Assembly (NCBI RefSeq): GCF_009664855.1
Contig: NZ_CP045928.1
Span: 1,449,049 to 1,513,048, forward strand
DNA from: Flavobacterium sp. SLB02
GTDB taxonomy: Bacteria; Bacteroidota; Bacteroidia; Flavobacteriales; Flavobacteriaceae
DNA length: 64,000 bases
Direction: 5' to 3'
Under the pieces are notes generated by a model, which was given only the letters and a program-made list of their open reading frames with translations, was not told where the DNA came from and did no database searches. This document shows positions 18,070 through 27,811 of the stretch, piece after piece (within the stretch, counting starts at the first letter, position 1; every line of letters starts with the position of its first letter). The translations under genes were made by a program, and so were the position numbers.

Positions 18070-20274
18070 ATGAGCAAGACAAGTAATATAAACAGAGTTG
18101 ACGGATTTGCTAAAGTAACAGGTTCAGCCACATATTCAGCCGAGTATAAAACTCCGGGTGTGGCTTATGCGTGCCTGGTAGGAAGTACGATTGCCAAAGG
18201 AAGAATTAAAACCATCGATACAAAAAAAGCCGAATGGGCTCCGGGAGTTTTGGCTGTTATTACACATCTTAATGTCGATAAACCAGTTGGATACGAACAA
18301 CCCAAAAAACGTGATAATTTAGGTCAGCCACTTCAGATTTTCAAGGATGATTCTGTTCGTTATTATGATCAGCCCATTGCTTTGGTAATTGCAGATACCT
18401 TCGAGCGTATGCAATATGCTGCCAGTCTGGTCAAAGCGGATTATCTAAAAGAAGACCACTCGACAGAACTTGAAAAAGTAAAAGATAAAGGAAAAACTCC
18501 GGAACGTGCAAAAGATTATCACCGTGGCGTTGAGGACGGCTATAAAAATGCAGAGGTAATTTTAGAAGAAGAATATACCATACCAACCGAAGTCCATAAC
18601 CCAATGGAACTGGCTAATATCATTGCCAAATGGGACGGAAATAAACCTACACTTTATACCAAAAGTCAGGGTGTAGAGGGAACCCGCAGAAGTGTGGGAG
18701 ATGTATTTGGGATTCCTGCCGCAGATGTATCTGTAAATTCAGAATATCTGGGAGGTGCTTTCGGGATGGGGTTACACACCTGGCCTTATGAAATTGCAGC
18801 CCTTATTGGCGCTAAAAAAATAAACCGCCCTGTAAAACTAGTATTGCATAGAGAACAAATGTTTACCAATGTAGGGTTTCGACCTTATACGATTCAGAAA
18901 ATGGGTCTGGGTGCAACCAAAGAAGGCAAACTAACAGGATTAACCCATGAAGCCGTGGCAATGACTTCGAGTTATGAAGATTTTATGGAAGGCACTGTAA
19001 ACATGTCCCGATTTATTTATAATTGTGCCAATGTTTCAACCCGATACCGTATTGTTCCTCTTGACACATGCACACCAATCTGGATGCGTGGTCCGGGAGA
19101 AGCAACAGGTTCTTTTGCGTTAGAAAGTGCTATGGACGAATTGGCCCACAAATTAGATATGGACCCAATTGAATTTCGTAAACTCAATTATGCCGAAAAA
19201 GATCTTGAACAAAACAAACCCTGGAGCAGCAAATATCTTCTGGAATGCTACGAAGGCGGTATGGAACGCATTGGCTGGAAAAACCGTAAGAACAAACCCG
19301 GATCTGTTCGTGAAGGCGAATGGCTTGTTGGTTACGGAATGGGAACAGGAACTTTTGGCTGTTATAGAAGTCCAACTTCAGTGAAAGCTAAATTTTTAAC
19401 CAATGGTACTTTAGTTTTACAATGCAGCGTAAACGATATGGGGCCCGGAACAGCCACTATGATGACTGCAATTGGTGCAGATGTAATGGGAATGCCAAGT
19501 GAAAATGTTATGGTCGAAATGGGAAAAAGCGGTCTTGCAAAAGGACCAACCCAAGGAGGTTCAGCAACGACTTCGTCAGTTGGATCAGCGGTTAATGATT
19601 CTTGTCAGTTATTAATCACCAAAGCTATTGAACTGGCTAGTAAATCAGAGCTATTAAAGAATATACCAATTGCTGATCTGGCCTTTGTTAATGGCTTAGT
19701 AACTTCAAAAAAAGACAGTTCAAAAAGTGTTTCTTTAGCTTCGGTATTGAACTCGAATAAACTAGCAGAATTAGTAGTAGAGAATGAATCGAAAGCTTCA
19801 GAAGAAGCCAAAAAATATTCGATTTACTCTTTCTCTGTACATTTTGTAAAAGTATTGATAAATCCCAACCTTGGAAAAATCAGATTGGCACATGTGGTTT
19901 CCTGCGCTGATATTGGAACTGTAATCAACCAGAAAACTTCGGCAGGGCAAATGTATGGCGGAGCAGTTGGTGGAATCGGAATGGGATTGATGGAATCCCT
20001 GGAAATCGATCACCGATTTGGCCGTCCGATAAACAATAATTTTGCCGATTATCATGTTCCCGTAAACGCTGATATTGAAAAGCAGGAAGTGTTTTTTGTC
20101 AATAAAAAAGATCCAATCAGTAACCCAATGGGAACAAAAGGACTTGGAGAAACCGCTTTGGTAGGAATGGCTCCGGCAATTGCCAATGCAGTATTTAATG
20201 CAACAGGAGTACGTGTTAGAGATTTGCCAATTACACTTGATAAAATATTAGAATCATCTGTGGCAACGGCCTAA
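18070..20274 (+). CDS. paoC: Molybdopterin-binding catalytic subunit (PaoC-like aldehyde/purine oxidoreductase)
   Basis: Two domains of the xanthine oxidase large-subunit type are present. The first (~8-115) is the a/b hammerhead (RVDGFAKVTGSATYSAEY); the rest binds molybdopterin and substrate, with GGAFGMG, MRGPGEATG and, at the end, the catalytic Glu E694 in GTKGLGETAL. The 734 residues match PaoC/YagR size. The trio would oxidise aromatic aldehydes in the periplasm if it follows E. coli PaoABC, but residues alone do not fix the substrate and nicotinate- or isoquinoline-type substrates remain possible. It ends the operon, followed by a shared terminator. Confidence 0.92.
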   Translation: MSKTSNINRVDGFAKVTGSATYSAEYKTPGVAYACLVGSTIAKGRIKTIDTKKAEWAPGVLAVITHLNVDKPVGYEQPKKRDNLGQPLQIFKDDSVRYYDQPIALVIADTFERMQYAASLVKADYLKEDHSTELEKVKDKGKTPERAKDYHRGVEDGYKNAEVILEEEYTIPTEVHNPMELANIIAKWDGNKPTLYTKSQGVEGTRRSVGDVFGIPAADVSVNSEYLGGAFGMGLHTWPYEIAALIGAKKINRPVKLVLHREQMFTNVGFRPYTIQKMGLGATKEGKLTGLTHEAVAMTSSYEDFMEGTVNMSRFIYNCANVSTRYRIVPLDTCTPIWMRGPGEATGSFALESAMDELAHKLDMDPIEFRKLNYAEKDLEQNKPWSSKYLLECYEGGMERIGWKNRKNKPGSVREGEWLVGYGMGTGTFGCYRSPTSVKAKFLTNGTLVLQCSVNDMGPGTATMMTAIGADVMGMPSENVMVEMGKSGLAKGPTQGGSATTSSVGSAVNDSCQLLITKAIELASKSELLKNIPIADLAFVNGLVTSKKDSSKSVSLASVLNSNKLAELVVENESKASEEAKKYSIYSFSVHFVKVLINPNLGKIRLAHVVSCADIGTVINQKTSAGQMYGGAVGGIGMGLMESLEIDHRFGRPINNNFADYHVPVNADIEKQEVFFVNKKDPISNPMGTKGLGETALVGMAPAIANAVFNATGVRVRDLPITLDKILESSVATA

Positions 20275-20370
20275 TTATCTCTAAATAAAATCCCTAAAAT
20301 GTACTGATTTTTCATAACGTTTGTTTTAGGTTTATTTGTATTATATACTTAACCATTATATTAAACAAAA

Positions 20371-20403
20371 AAAGAGACACTATTTTTTATTTAGTGTCTC
20401 TTT
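20371..20403. terminator. Bidirectional terminator between paoC and the DUF2911 gene
   Basis: A 12-bp perfect stem, AAAGAGACACTA (20371-20382) with TAGTGTCTCTTT (20392-20403), lies between the convergent ends of two genes, with A/T runs on both flanks. Confidence 0.8.
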
Positions 20404-20427
20404 ATATTTTGTTTCAATTGTAAAGGA

Positions 20428-20991
20428 TTATTTAACCGTAATAGGCAATTCAACAGTTGTTTTATCCCAGCCAATTACCAGATTTGCTAGGGAATCTTTA
20501 CTTGTAAAAGCAATTGATAATGCTTCGATTACTTCAGATACTGGTTTTACAGGAACCGAAACTCTCACAACATCTTTACTTTCTTCATAAGCATAACCTC
20601 CCCATAAATCAAGTTCTTTATTAATGATGATGGTCCATTTGTCTTTTTCAGGAATAGCAAATAAACTATAAGTACCCGCTGCAATTTTTTTACCACCAAT
20701 TGTTACTGGTTTGTAGAATTTGATTTCTGTGTTTTCGTTTGCACCAACTCTCCAAACTTCACCAAACTTTACAACATCACCAAAAATTGTACGTCCTTTT
20801 GCAGAAGGTCTTGCGTAAGTAACTTTTACTACAGGATTCGGATTATCAGTTTTTTTGAATTTAACTGCCTTGTTTGGGAAATAAGAAATATCAACCGGAC
20901 TTGCATCAAGCGGAGCAAATTTTACTACTTCCTGAGCTTGAACTGTAAAGGCAGCAAACAAAGTAACTACCATTAAACTTAATTTTTTCAT
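20428..20991 (-). CDS. DUF2911-family secreted protein
   Basis: A signal peptide ends at VQAQ (~19). The body matches the DUF2911 family: VTYARPSAKGRTIFGD, KFGEVWRVGANENTEI, a GKKIAAGTYSLFAIP strand pair, and a late YEESKDVVRV. The length (187) is normal. Members are common in Bacteroidota and have no assigned function. The gene stands alone, and its convergent arrangement with paoC seems incidental. Confidence 0.88.
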   Translation of the reverse strand: MKKLSLMVVTLFAAFTVQAQEVVKFAPLDASPVDISYFPNKAVKFKKTDNPNPVVKVTYARPSAKGRTIFGDVVKFGEVWRVGANENTEIKFYKPVTIGGKKIAAGTYSLFAIPEKDKWTIIINKELDLWGGYAYEESKDVVRVSVPVKPVSEVIEALSIAFTSKDSLANLVIGWDKTTVELPITVK

Positions 20992-21097
20992 AGATTACAA
21001 TTTTTAGAATAACTACAAAGTAAGTTAATAATGAATAAAAATCATATCATTACAGTTTGTTTTTTGTTAATGAATTGATAATAGTTCTTAATTTTTA

Positions 21098-22906
21098 TTA
21101 TTCATCTTTCTTTTTGGCGTACCAATTCTGCATGATATAAAAAGCTTTCTTCTTTTCACCGTCATTCGAAATTAAACCTTTACGATTATATCCGTCCTGA
21201 ATTCCCGGAAGCAATCTTTTTGGAGATCTGAAATCTACCAGAATCCATGGGCTTAATCCGCTAAGATGAGGTATTTTTTCGATCATCTTCAAATTCTGAA
21301 TGTATAAATATTCCTGATATTCCTCTGTCCAGCGTTCGTTTTTTTCTCCGTGAAAACCAGCTTTGGCATCTCCACCAAATTCAGAAACAATTACAGGTTT
21401 GTTGTATGGCGTGTCCCAAAAGGTCTTTTCAGCATTTTCTAAATTTCCGCCATACCAGCCCAGATATTGGTTGAAAGCAATAATATCAAGAGATTTACCA
21501 ATTTCATCATCGATCATTCCAACACCTTTTACATTATGGGTTAATAATGCAGCACTGATTAATCTTGTATTATCCAGTGATTTTGTATGTACCACCAAAT
21601 TTTTCAGAAACGTATTTCTGGCATCAGAAATAGGGGTTTCATTGGCCATCGACCAAATAATAATACTGGCTCTGTTTTTATCTCTGGTAATGGCCGCTGT
21701 CAATTGATCTTGGGCATTTTTATATGTTTTTTCGTTGGTAAATTCCACCGTCCAGTATACGGGAATTTCTTCCCAAACCATTAATCCAAGTTTATCGGCA
21801 AGTCTGATAATGTTTTCGTTATGCGGATAATGTGCCAGACGGATATAGTTGCAACCCAATTCCTGAGCCCAGTTTAATAAACGTAAAGCATCTTGTTCAG
21901 AATTGGCACGTCCGCCTTTTGCATTTTCTTCATGAATGGATATTCCGCGCAAAAAGAGTTGTTTTCCGTTTAATAAAATTTTGTCTTGCTGAGTTTCAAT
22001 GGTTCTAAAACCAATATTATCTTTCAGTTTTTGTCCGTTAAAATCAATTACGACATCATACAATTTTGGATTTTCAGGCGACCAGTAAGAGATTTTCTTA
22101 GCAGGAATTTCAAAATTTACAATTCCGTTAGCCCCCACTTTTCCTTTATAATTGATTTTTAATTCCGGAATCGAAATCGCCACTTGGTTTTGTGCCGCAT
22201 TGAAATTGTTGATTTTCACAAAACCAGAAATCAAAGCTGCATTTCCTTTTTTTAACTGAATATTATAATCTTCAATAAACGATTCATTCTCTTCGATTAA
22301 AGTAACATCGCGCGTGATTCCGCCATAATTCCACCAGTCGGTATTAACCGTAGGAACATCTTCTTTATGGCGTGTATTATCGACTTTTACCACCAAATAA
22401 TTATCTTTTGGTTTTATTATCGAAGTTATCTCATAATTAAATGGCGTAAAACCGCCTTCATGAGTGCCCAATTTTTTTCCGTTCAAATAAACATCGGCTT
22501 TATAATTAATCGCTCCAAAATAAACAAAAAGACGTTTTTTCTCTTTTAAATCATAATCGAAAGATTTCTTGAACCACACGTTTCCTTCATAATATTTAAG
22601 TTCCGGAACCTGCGAATTCCAATCTCCCGGAATATTGATTTTTGCCGATTTATCAAAATCATATTCTACCAATTCCTGTTTGTTTGCAGCATGGTAATTA
22701 TTAAAAAAAGCACCATTTGATGGTTTTGCCTGTTTATCGTATTGATCGAGGTGAAAACTGTAAAATCCCGTTTGATAAGGATCGATGATATAATTCCAAA
22801 CACCGTTTAAGGATGTTGTATTTCGATTAGGAACATTTGAAATTAAATTTTGCGCCTGCCCGATAAAAGCAGTTGTTAGTAGTAATAAGGTAATTAGTTT
22901 TTTCAT
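21098..22906 (-). CDS. GH2-family enzyme, probable beta-glucuronidase or beta-galactosidase
   Basis: A signal peptide (MKKLITLLLLTTAFIGQAQ) precedes a jelly roll (~45-195), an Ig-like domain and a TIM barrel. Acid/base is E423 in WSMANE and nucleophile E509 in SEFGGD. SEFGGDAKAGFHG and YIRLAHYPHN resemble beta-glucuronidase-type GH2 proteins, which would suit the glucuronate catabolic genes of this locus. Start chosen at ATG 22906 for a compact signal peptide; an ATG 21 bases upstream is also possible. Last gene of the - strand locus, 37 bp after the lyase-like gene. Beta-galactosidase activity cannot be excluded. Confidence 0.88.
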   Translation of the reverse strand: MKKLITLLLLTTAFIGQAQNLISNVPNRNTTSLNGVWNYIIDPYQTGFYSFHLDQYDKQAKPSNGAFFNNYHAANKQELVEYDFDKSAKINIPGDWNSQVPELKYYEGNVWFKKSFDYDLKEKKRLFVYFGAINYKADVYLNGKKLGTHEGGFTPFNYEITSIIKPKDNYLVVKVDNTRHKEDVPTVNTDWWNYGGITRDVTLIEENESFIEDYNIQLKKGNAALISGFVKINNFNAAQNQVAISIPELKINYKGKVGANGIVNFEIPAKKISYWSPENPKLYDVVIDFNGQKLKDNIGFRTIETQQDKILLNGKQLFLRGISIHEENAKGGRANSEQDALRLLNWAQELGCNYIRLAHYPHNENIIRLADKLGLMVWEEIPVYWTVEFTNEKTYKNAQDQLTAAITRDKNRASIIIWSMANETPISDARNTFLKNLVVHTKSLDNTRLISAALLTHNVKGVGMIDDEIGKSLDIIAFNQYLGWYGGNLENAEKTFWDTPYNKPVIVSEFGGDAKAGFHGEKNERWTEEYQEYLYIQNLKMIEKIPHLSGLSPWILVDFRSPKRLLPGIQDGYNRKGLISNDGEKKKAFYIMQNWYAKKKDE

Positions 22907-22943
22907 TCTTGTACTTATTTTGATCATTTTATACTATTGGTCA

Positions 22944-23801
22944 CTACTTGTCTTTTCCAGAAGAAATAGTTAATTCTTGTATGGAAAAATCAGAGAATCT
23001 CATTGTTTCATCTTTCATATTAGCGATATCTTTCAAACTGCGATACATTCCCCATTTAGGTCTAATGAAAGAATTATCAGTTCGAATCGTTTGAATATTA
23101 GGATTGCTGTAATTCATTAAAACAGTTCCGTCGCTTACTTTTTTTATAGTTATGGCATAAGTTCCTTTTAAAGCAACTTTAATAGTTTCTGTCGCTTCAA
23201 CCCAAATTCCTTCAAACAGAGACATATTTACCGTTTGAAATTTTATCATTTTTGTGGCTTCGTCCTTTACATAAATAAGTTCTAGTTTGTTCGAACCATT
23301 TGTCATTTTCCTTAAAGTCAAAGTAAACAAAGGATTGCCCGCATCGCCATCGACTGCTTTAATCTGGTGAATATGGGTAAAATCCTTAGTAGGTTTAAAA
23401 CCTGTAGGTATTTTAAAACGCCATTTGTATTGCACCGTTTCGCTAGTTGTTCCCTTTAAATTATCAGGAGAAGGTTCGAATGACTTTATTTCAACACGCT
23501 GCCTGTCCGTTTTACCTTTTACAGGTTCATTGTCCGAAGGCGTATTGGAAACGTGTAAATTAAACTCGAAAACGTATTTCTTCAGATCATTATCATAAAC
23601 CTCCGTAATATGACGCCCAAAACTGGGATGAATAACATCTGGAGCTTCTACGGCACCGTTTGTTGTTCCGGGTGCTAATGCTTTTGTAATTAATTCACAG
23701 GTGCCAAGTCCCTCGGGACCATCAGCATTTAAGGTTACTTGTGCATTGGTTGCAAGACTGGTGAGTGCTAAAGCAATTGCGTAGAAGATTGTATTTTTCA
23801 T
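22944..23801 (-). CDS. Candidate polysaccharide lyase of jelly-roll type, secreted
   Basis: A signal peptide ends at ATNAQ (~21). The rest (~264 residues) looks all-beta. Two charged clusters recall the catalytic strands of jelly-roll lyases such as the PL7 and heparin-lyase-I-like groups: D99-R100-Q-R102-V-E104-I-K106 and T142-H143-I-H145-Q146-I-K148. The combination R-x-R-x-E followed by H-x-H-Q is my own reading, not an established family signature. Between two GH2 genes and close to a GH88 unsaturated glucuronyl hydrolase, a lyase producing unsaturated uronides would complete the pathway. It could instead be a non-catalytic glycan-binding protein. No family number assigned. Confidence 0.6.
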   Translation of the reverse strand: MKNTIFYAIALALTSLATNAQVTLNADGPEGLGTCELITKALAPGTTNGAVEAPDVIHPSFGRHITEVYDNDLKKYVFEFNLHVSNTPSDNEPVKGKTDRQRVEIKSFEPSPDNLKGTTSETVQYKWRFKIPTGFKPTKDFTHIHQIKAVDGDAGNPLFTLTLRKMTNGSNKLELIYVKDEATKMIKFQTVNMSLFEGIWVEATETIKVALKGTYAITIKKVSDGTVLMNYSNPNIQTIRTDNSFIRPKWGMYRSLKDIANMKDETMRFSDFSIQELTISSGKDK

Positions 23802-23863
23802 AGTTGTTGATCTTTATTATTTTGCGCCTCTGCAACTTTGCGACTAAACCATTAAACCAATTA

Positions 23864-26281
23864 TTAATTCGCAATCTTCAAATATTCCCCTTTAAAACTC
23901 TGATTCAAAGCCGTCATTTCAATCGGAATACCTGATCCATCAGGAACCACTTCGATAGAAGCTTTTCCGTTAGCCATTTTTATCGATTCGCTTCCGGTTG
24001 GAGTTCCCTGATTTCTCATGGTTTTTCCACCTTTCAGACACTGAAAATAAACGCTTTCCTCATAATCTAAACAACGTAAATTGTTATTATCAATTGCAAT
24101 TGCCGTTACCAGATAATTGCCATTTTTTAATTTTTGTGATGATAATTGTAAAGAAGTTGCCGTGTCATTTTTATTGAAACGATAATTTACTTTGATCGTG
24201 TCCGAAACTTTTTTTGCGTCTTTTGTTTCTCCAATAGCAATCAGGATATTTTCGCCTTTTACAAAATTCACATCCCAAGTTAAGCCATTTGCGGGATAAA
24301 GCGAAAGGTTTCTTTGTTTTTGTCCCAATGATTTTCCCTGATGAAATAAAGTAACCTTGTCGCAGTTACTAAAAACACTCAACGTTCTTGGCGTATTTTC
24401 AGGACCTTGGCGTTCTGTCCAGGTATGCGATTCGATGTAGGTAAAAGGTTCATTGCTCCAGTAACTTTTAAAAACATAATAAGCATCTTTTGGATTTCCG
24501 TTACGGTCTACCAATCCTTTTTGATTCATGTATGGAATATCATCTTCTGGTCTTAACGGCGTTGCAAAATCCTTAAATGCCCATTGAACGTTACCCACGA
24601 ACGTTGGGTCATTCTCGGATATATGCAAGTGCCAGTCGAATAAATCAACGATATAGTTCTCACTCCAATCGCCAATTTGTGCAATATTGGCCACTTTGGT
24701 TTGTACAATAGCTTCTTCCCAGCCTTCAGATTTTATAATGTTTTCGCCTGTAATTGGGTTTTCGCTATGACGACCAACGTGACTGTCCCCACCATATTCG
24801 GCGTGAATAAAATGCTTGTATTCTTTTTTGTAAAGGTCAATTGCTTTTTGGTAGTTTTTATAACTTCCCGAATACCATCCTGACCAGATCGAAGGGGAGA
24901 AGACATCTACAATTTGCGAACCTTCATAATATTTTCTAATGGCCGTTTTTCGCGTTGGATCCATTTTATGAGCGATGTCGTTGAGTTCTGTCAGGAATAC
25001 ATTTGTTTTTTCGGTATTATCTCCGTCAGGAAAATCAGGCAGCCAATTCATTTCGTTACCCAAAGACCAGATAATAATACTTGGGTGATTGTAATTTTGA
25101 TTGATGATTTCGGCCAGCATATTTTTGGTATTCGTTTGCCAAAGTTCACCGCCAATTCCGCCGCGACACCAAGGCAATTCATCCCAAACCAATAAACCCA
25201 GTTCATCGCAGGCCTCATAAACTTCAGGATCTTGCGGATAATGTGCCAAACGAACAAAATTAGCTCCCATTTTTTTAATCGATTCCATATCAGCGCGATG
25301 TTGCTCGTTGCTCATTGCAGCACCGACTCCAGCTTGCTCTTCATGACGATGCGTACCACGAATCAGTAATCGTTTTCCGTTAAGGTAAAACGGACCATGA
25401 TCTTTAAATTCGAACCATCTAAAACCTACTTTCTGGTTTATGCTGTCTCTAACTTGATTTTTCTCTGATAAAAAAGCAGTGACTTTATATAAATTGGGTT
25501 TCTCTGTATCCCATAATTCAGGATTCTTTAGATTCTCAAATTTAATGGTTGTTGTTTTATCCGAAACCGGAATTGTTTTACTGGCAATCTTTTTCCCTTT
25601 TGGATTTTTAAGAATTACCGTCAACGATAAATCTTTTGCATTTCCAGGATTTACAGTAGAAGCCACAATGTTTAAAGACGCTTTTTTTGTCGAAACTTCT
25701 GGTGTTGTAATTTTTAGATTCTCAATATGATTTTTGTATTTAGACAATAACCAGACATCGCGGGTTATTCCGCCATAAATAAAGAAATCACTTTTTTGAG
25801 ACGGGATAACTTCAATATCATAACTGTTATCCACCCTAACAAAAATGTCGTTGTTTCCTTCTTTGATAAAATTGTTAATATCAATGGTAAAGCCAATGTA
25901 GCCGCCAATATGTCCGCCGGCTTCTTTACCGTTTACATATACTTTTGTGGTTACATTCGATCCTTCAAAATAGAGATAATAACGCTTATTTTGATCTATT
26001 TGCGGAATGTTTAGCTTTTTTTGATACCAGCTTGCATCGCGCCTGTAACCCGGATTAAGATCAGTCGCATCTTCGGCATTCCAGGTATGGGGTAAATTTA
26101 AAGTAGTCCAGTTGGTCGCTTTTTGTGCTTCGCTAAGACTTGGCGTATGATTTTCCAGATATTGCCAATTCTCATTGATATTCATTTTTGTCTGAGCAAA
26201 ACTGCTGCTCAGACAAATTTGAAAAAAAACAAAAAGTGCAAAAGTATAAAATGTATTGTAGTGGTTTGATGGGTTGTTCAT
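23864..26281 (-). CDS. GH2-family glycosidase (beta-galactosidase/glucuronidase type)
   Basis: A signal peptide ends near SSFAQ (~30). Jelly roll (~40-190), Ig-like domain, TIM barrel and a C-terminal extension (~600-805) with DUF4982-like Ig modules. Acid/base is E410 in WSLGNEM and nucleophile E495 in HAEYGGD. The motif VRLAHYPQDP replaces the RTSHNP found in the GH2 gene of region 1, so the two differ in subgroup. It is 92 bp after GH88 and 62 bp before the lyase-like gene. It probably trims neutral or uronic beta-linked side residues of the glucuronate-containing glycan; linkage is not predictable. Confidence 0.9.
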   Translation of the reverse strand: MNNPSNHYNTFYTFALFVFFQICLSSSFAQTKMNINENWQYLENHTPSLSEAQKATNWTTLNLPHTWNAEDATDLNPGYRRDASWYQKKLNIPQIDQNKRYYLYFEGSNVTTKVYVNGKEAGGHIGGYIGFTIDINNFIKEGNNDIFVRVDNSYDIEVIPSQKSDFFIYGGITRDVWLLSKYKNHIENLKITTPEVSTKKASLNIVASTVNPGNAKDLSLTVILKNPKGKKIASKTIPVSDKTTTIKFENLKNPELWDTEKPNLYKVTAFLSEKNQVRDSINQKVGFRWFEFKDHGPFYLNGKRLLIRGTHRHEEQAGVGAAMSNEQHRADMESIKKMGANFVRLAHYPQDPEVYEACDELGLLVWDELPWCRGGIGGELWQTNTKNMLAEIINQNYNHPSIIIWSLGNEMNWLPDFPDGDNTEKTNVFLTELNDIAHKMDPTRKTAIRKYYEGSQIVDVFSPSIWSGWYSGSYKNYQKAIDLYKKEYKHFIHAEYGGDSHVGRHSENPITGENIIKSEGWEEAIVQTKVANIAQIGDWSENYIVDLFDWHLHISENDPTFVGNVQWAFKDFATPLRPEDDIPYMNQKGLVDRNGNPKDAYYVFKSYWSNEPFTYIESHTWTERQGPENTPRTLSVFSNCDKVTLFHQGKSLGQKQRNLSLYPANGLTWDVNFVKGENILIAIGETKDAKKVSDTIKVNYRFNKNDTATSLQLSSQKLKNGNYLVTAIAIDNNNLRCLDYEESVYFQCLKGGKTMRNQGTPTGSESIKMANGKASIEVVPDGSGIPIEMTALNQSFKGEYLKIAN

Positions 26282-26373
26282 AAATTATAAAGCTTTTTTT
26301 GAGGTTCAAAGGTTCAAAGAGACAGAGGCTCATAGGCTAAAAACCTTTGTCCCTTTGCAACTCTGTACCTTTG
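26282..26373. repeat. Spacer repeat of the TTCAAAGGTTCAAAG / CTTTGCAACTCTG type
   Basis: Degenerate arms GAGGTTCAAAGGTTCAAAGAG and CCCTTTGCAACTCTG with ACCTTTG face each other across the spacer between GH88 and GH2. It resembles the TTTGCGAC-rich spacers elsewhere in the window. Confidence 0.45.
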
Positions 26374-27552
26374 CTACTTTCTTCTTAGTAATGCTTCGAG
26401 AAAATAATAGTCGGCATAGATTATTGGTTCGTCGATTTCGTCGTGTTTTGGCCAGTTTCCGGTGCTGTGATCAAATATAAAAGGCGCATTTATCTTTGGA
26501 TCTAAAATGTATTTATCCGAATGTAGAGTTGCGATTATTTTATCGGCGAAAGCCAAATAACTGTTGTTTTTAGTGTAGCCGTATAATTCATATAAAGCAG
26601 AAGCCATAACGGTTGCAGCAGAAACATCACGCGCCGAATTTGGAATAGCAGGATCTCGAAAATCCCAATACGGAATTCCGTCTTCCGGTAGGTTTTTATC
26701 TGTCATAAAAAACTTTGCGGTAGCTTCAGCTTGTTTTAGGTATGCAGGATCTTTGGTGTATCGGTACGACATGGTAAATCCGTAAACCGCCCAGCCTTGC
26801 CCGCGTGCCCAAACCGAATGGTCATTATATCCCTGAAGGGTAGTTTTCTTTCTAAGAGCTCCTGTTGTTGGATTGTAATCAATAACATGGTAGCAGCTAT
26901 TATCGTTTCTAAATTGATTTTTGAGCGTTGTATTGGCGTGCTGAATCGCAATATCCTGATACTTTTTATTACCGGATAGTTTTGTGGCTTCAAAAAGCAA
27001 TTCGAGATTCATCATGTTATCGATAATTACAGGATAATCCCAAATTTCCTTATTGAAATCCCAAGAACGGATTGCGCCAACTTTTGCATCAAAACGAGTA
27101 CATAGAGTTTCAGCTCCTTTGATGATGACGTCTTTGTATTCTTGTTTGTTTTCTACTTTTAATGCTTCTCCATAGGCGCAATATACTTTGAAACCTACAT
27201 CATGAGAATTTCTGTTTACGCTTTCTTTTTTGCTGAAAGGCGTCCATTTTTCGGCTTGTTTTTTATATTCAGAGTTGCCTGTTAAGCGGTACAACTGCCA
27301 AAGATTTCCGGCAAAGAATCCGCTTGTCCAGTCTCTTGATGGAACTTTTTTGATCTCATTTGTTTTGATGTTCATACTTCTTGGCATCGACATAGAATCA
27401 ACCCGATAAGCGAGTAACATTTTGTATCGCGTTTCCAGAAGATTATCTGCTGCTGCAGAGGTATTTTTTGTTGGGGAATTAATCCTTGATTTGCACGCTG
27501 TTACCAGCAATGCAAACCCCAGGATTAAAGCAAAATTACTAACTTTATTCAT
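26374..27552 (-). CDS. GH88-family unsaturated glucuronyl hydrolase, lipoprotein
   Basis: The enzyme removes the 4,5-unsaturated glucuronyl residue left by a polysaccharide lyase. The (alpha/alpha)6 barrel shows DWTSGFFAGNLW (~74-85), D118 in NSHDVGF and D178 in PVIIDNMMN, matching the two catalytic aspartates of Bacillus sp. GL1 UGL (D88, D149). GYNDHSVWARGQGWAVYG is also diagnostic. The lipobox LLVTAC (Cys ~20) predicts membrane anchoring. The length (392) is normal. Third gene after susC and susD, it is the strongest sign that the target glycan is cut by a lyase. GH105 is the alternative family, but the motifs fit GH88 better. Confidence 0.92.
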   Translation of the reverse strand: MNKVSNFALILGFALLVTACKSRINSPTKNTSAAADNLLETRYKMLLAYRVDSMSMPRSMNIKTNEIKKVPSRDWTSGFFAGNLWQLYRLTGNSEYKKQAEKWTPFSKKESVNRNSHDVGFKVYCAYGEALKVENKQEYKDVIIKGAETLCTRFDAKVGAIRSWDFNKEIWDYPVIIDNMMNLELLFEATKLSGNKKYQDIAIQHANTTLKNQFRNDNSCYHVIDYNPTTGALRKKTTLQGYNDHSVWARGQGWAVYGFTMSYRYTKDPAYLKQAEATAKFFMTDKNLPEDGIPYWDFRDPAIPNSARDVSAATVMASALYELYGYTKNNSYLAFADKIIATLHSDKYILDPKINAPFIFDHSTGNWPKHDEIDEPIIYADYYFLEALLRRK

Positions 27553-27689
27553 ACTTATTATTGTTTTTAACGGAATCTAAATTTCGTTGGGCATAATTTT
27601 AAACACATAGAAACATAGTTTTTAGCAGTTTAAAAAGGTATTTTACTTATTTAAGATGCACATAGGAATGTGTAATAATTTTTTATTTG

Positions 27690-27771
27690 ACGCAGATTTT
27701 AAAAAAAAATTAAGCAGATGCGGCAGATTCTTATTTTAAATTAAATCTGCCAAAATCTGCAGAATCTGCGT
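27690..27771. repeat. Nested palindromic repeat of the ACGCAGATT family
   Basis: ACGCAGATT (27690-27698) pairs with AATCTGCGT (27763-27771). Inside, GGCAGATT (27722-27729) pairs with AATCTGCC (27744-27751). It lies in the 259-bp spacer between susD and GH88. A related unit occurs at 38610. Confidence 0.65.
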
Positions 27772-27811
27772 AAAACAATCATTTTTAATCCTTTAATCTG
27801 TAACAGACTTT

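Noticed and set aside
20336..20590. 84-codon + strand frame after paoC
   Set aside because: It overlaps the bidirectional terminator and the antisense of the DUF2911 gene.
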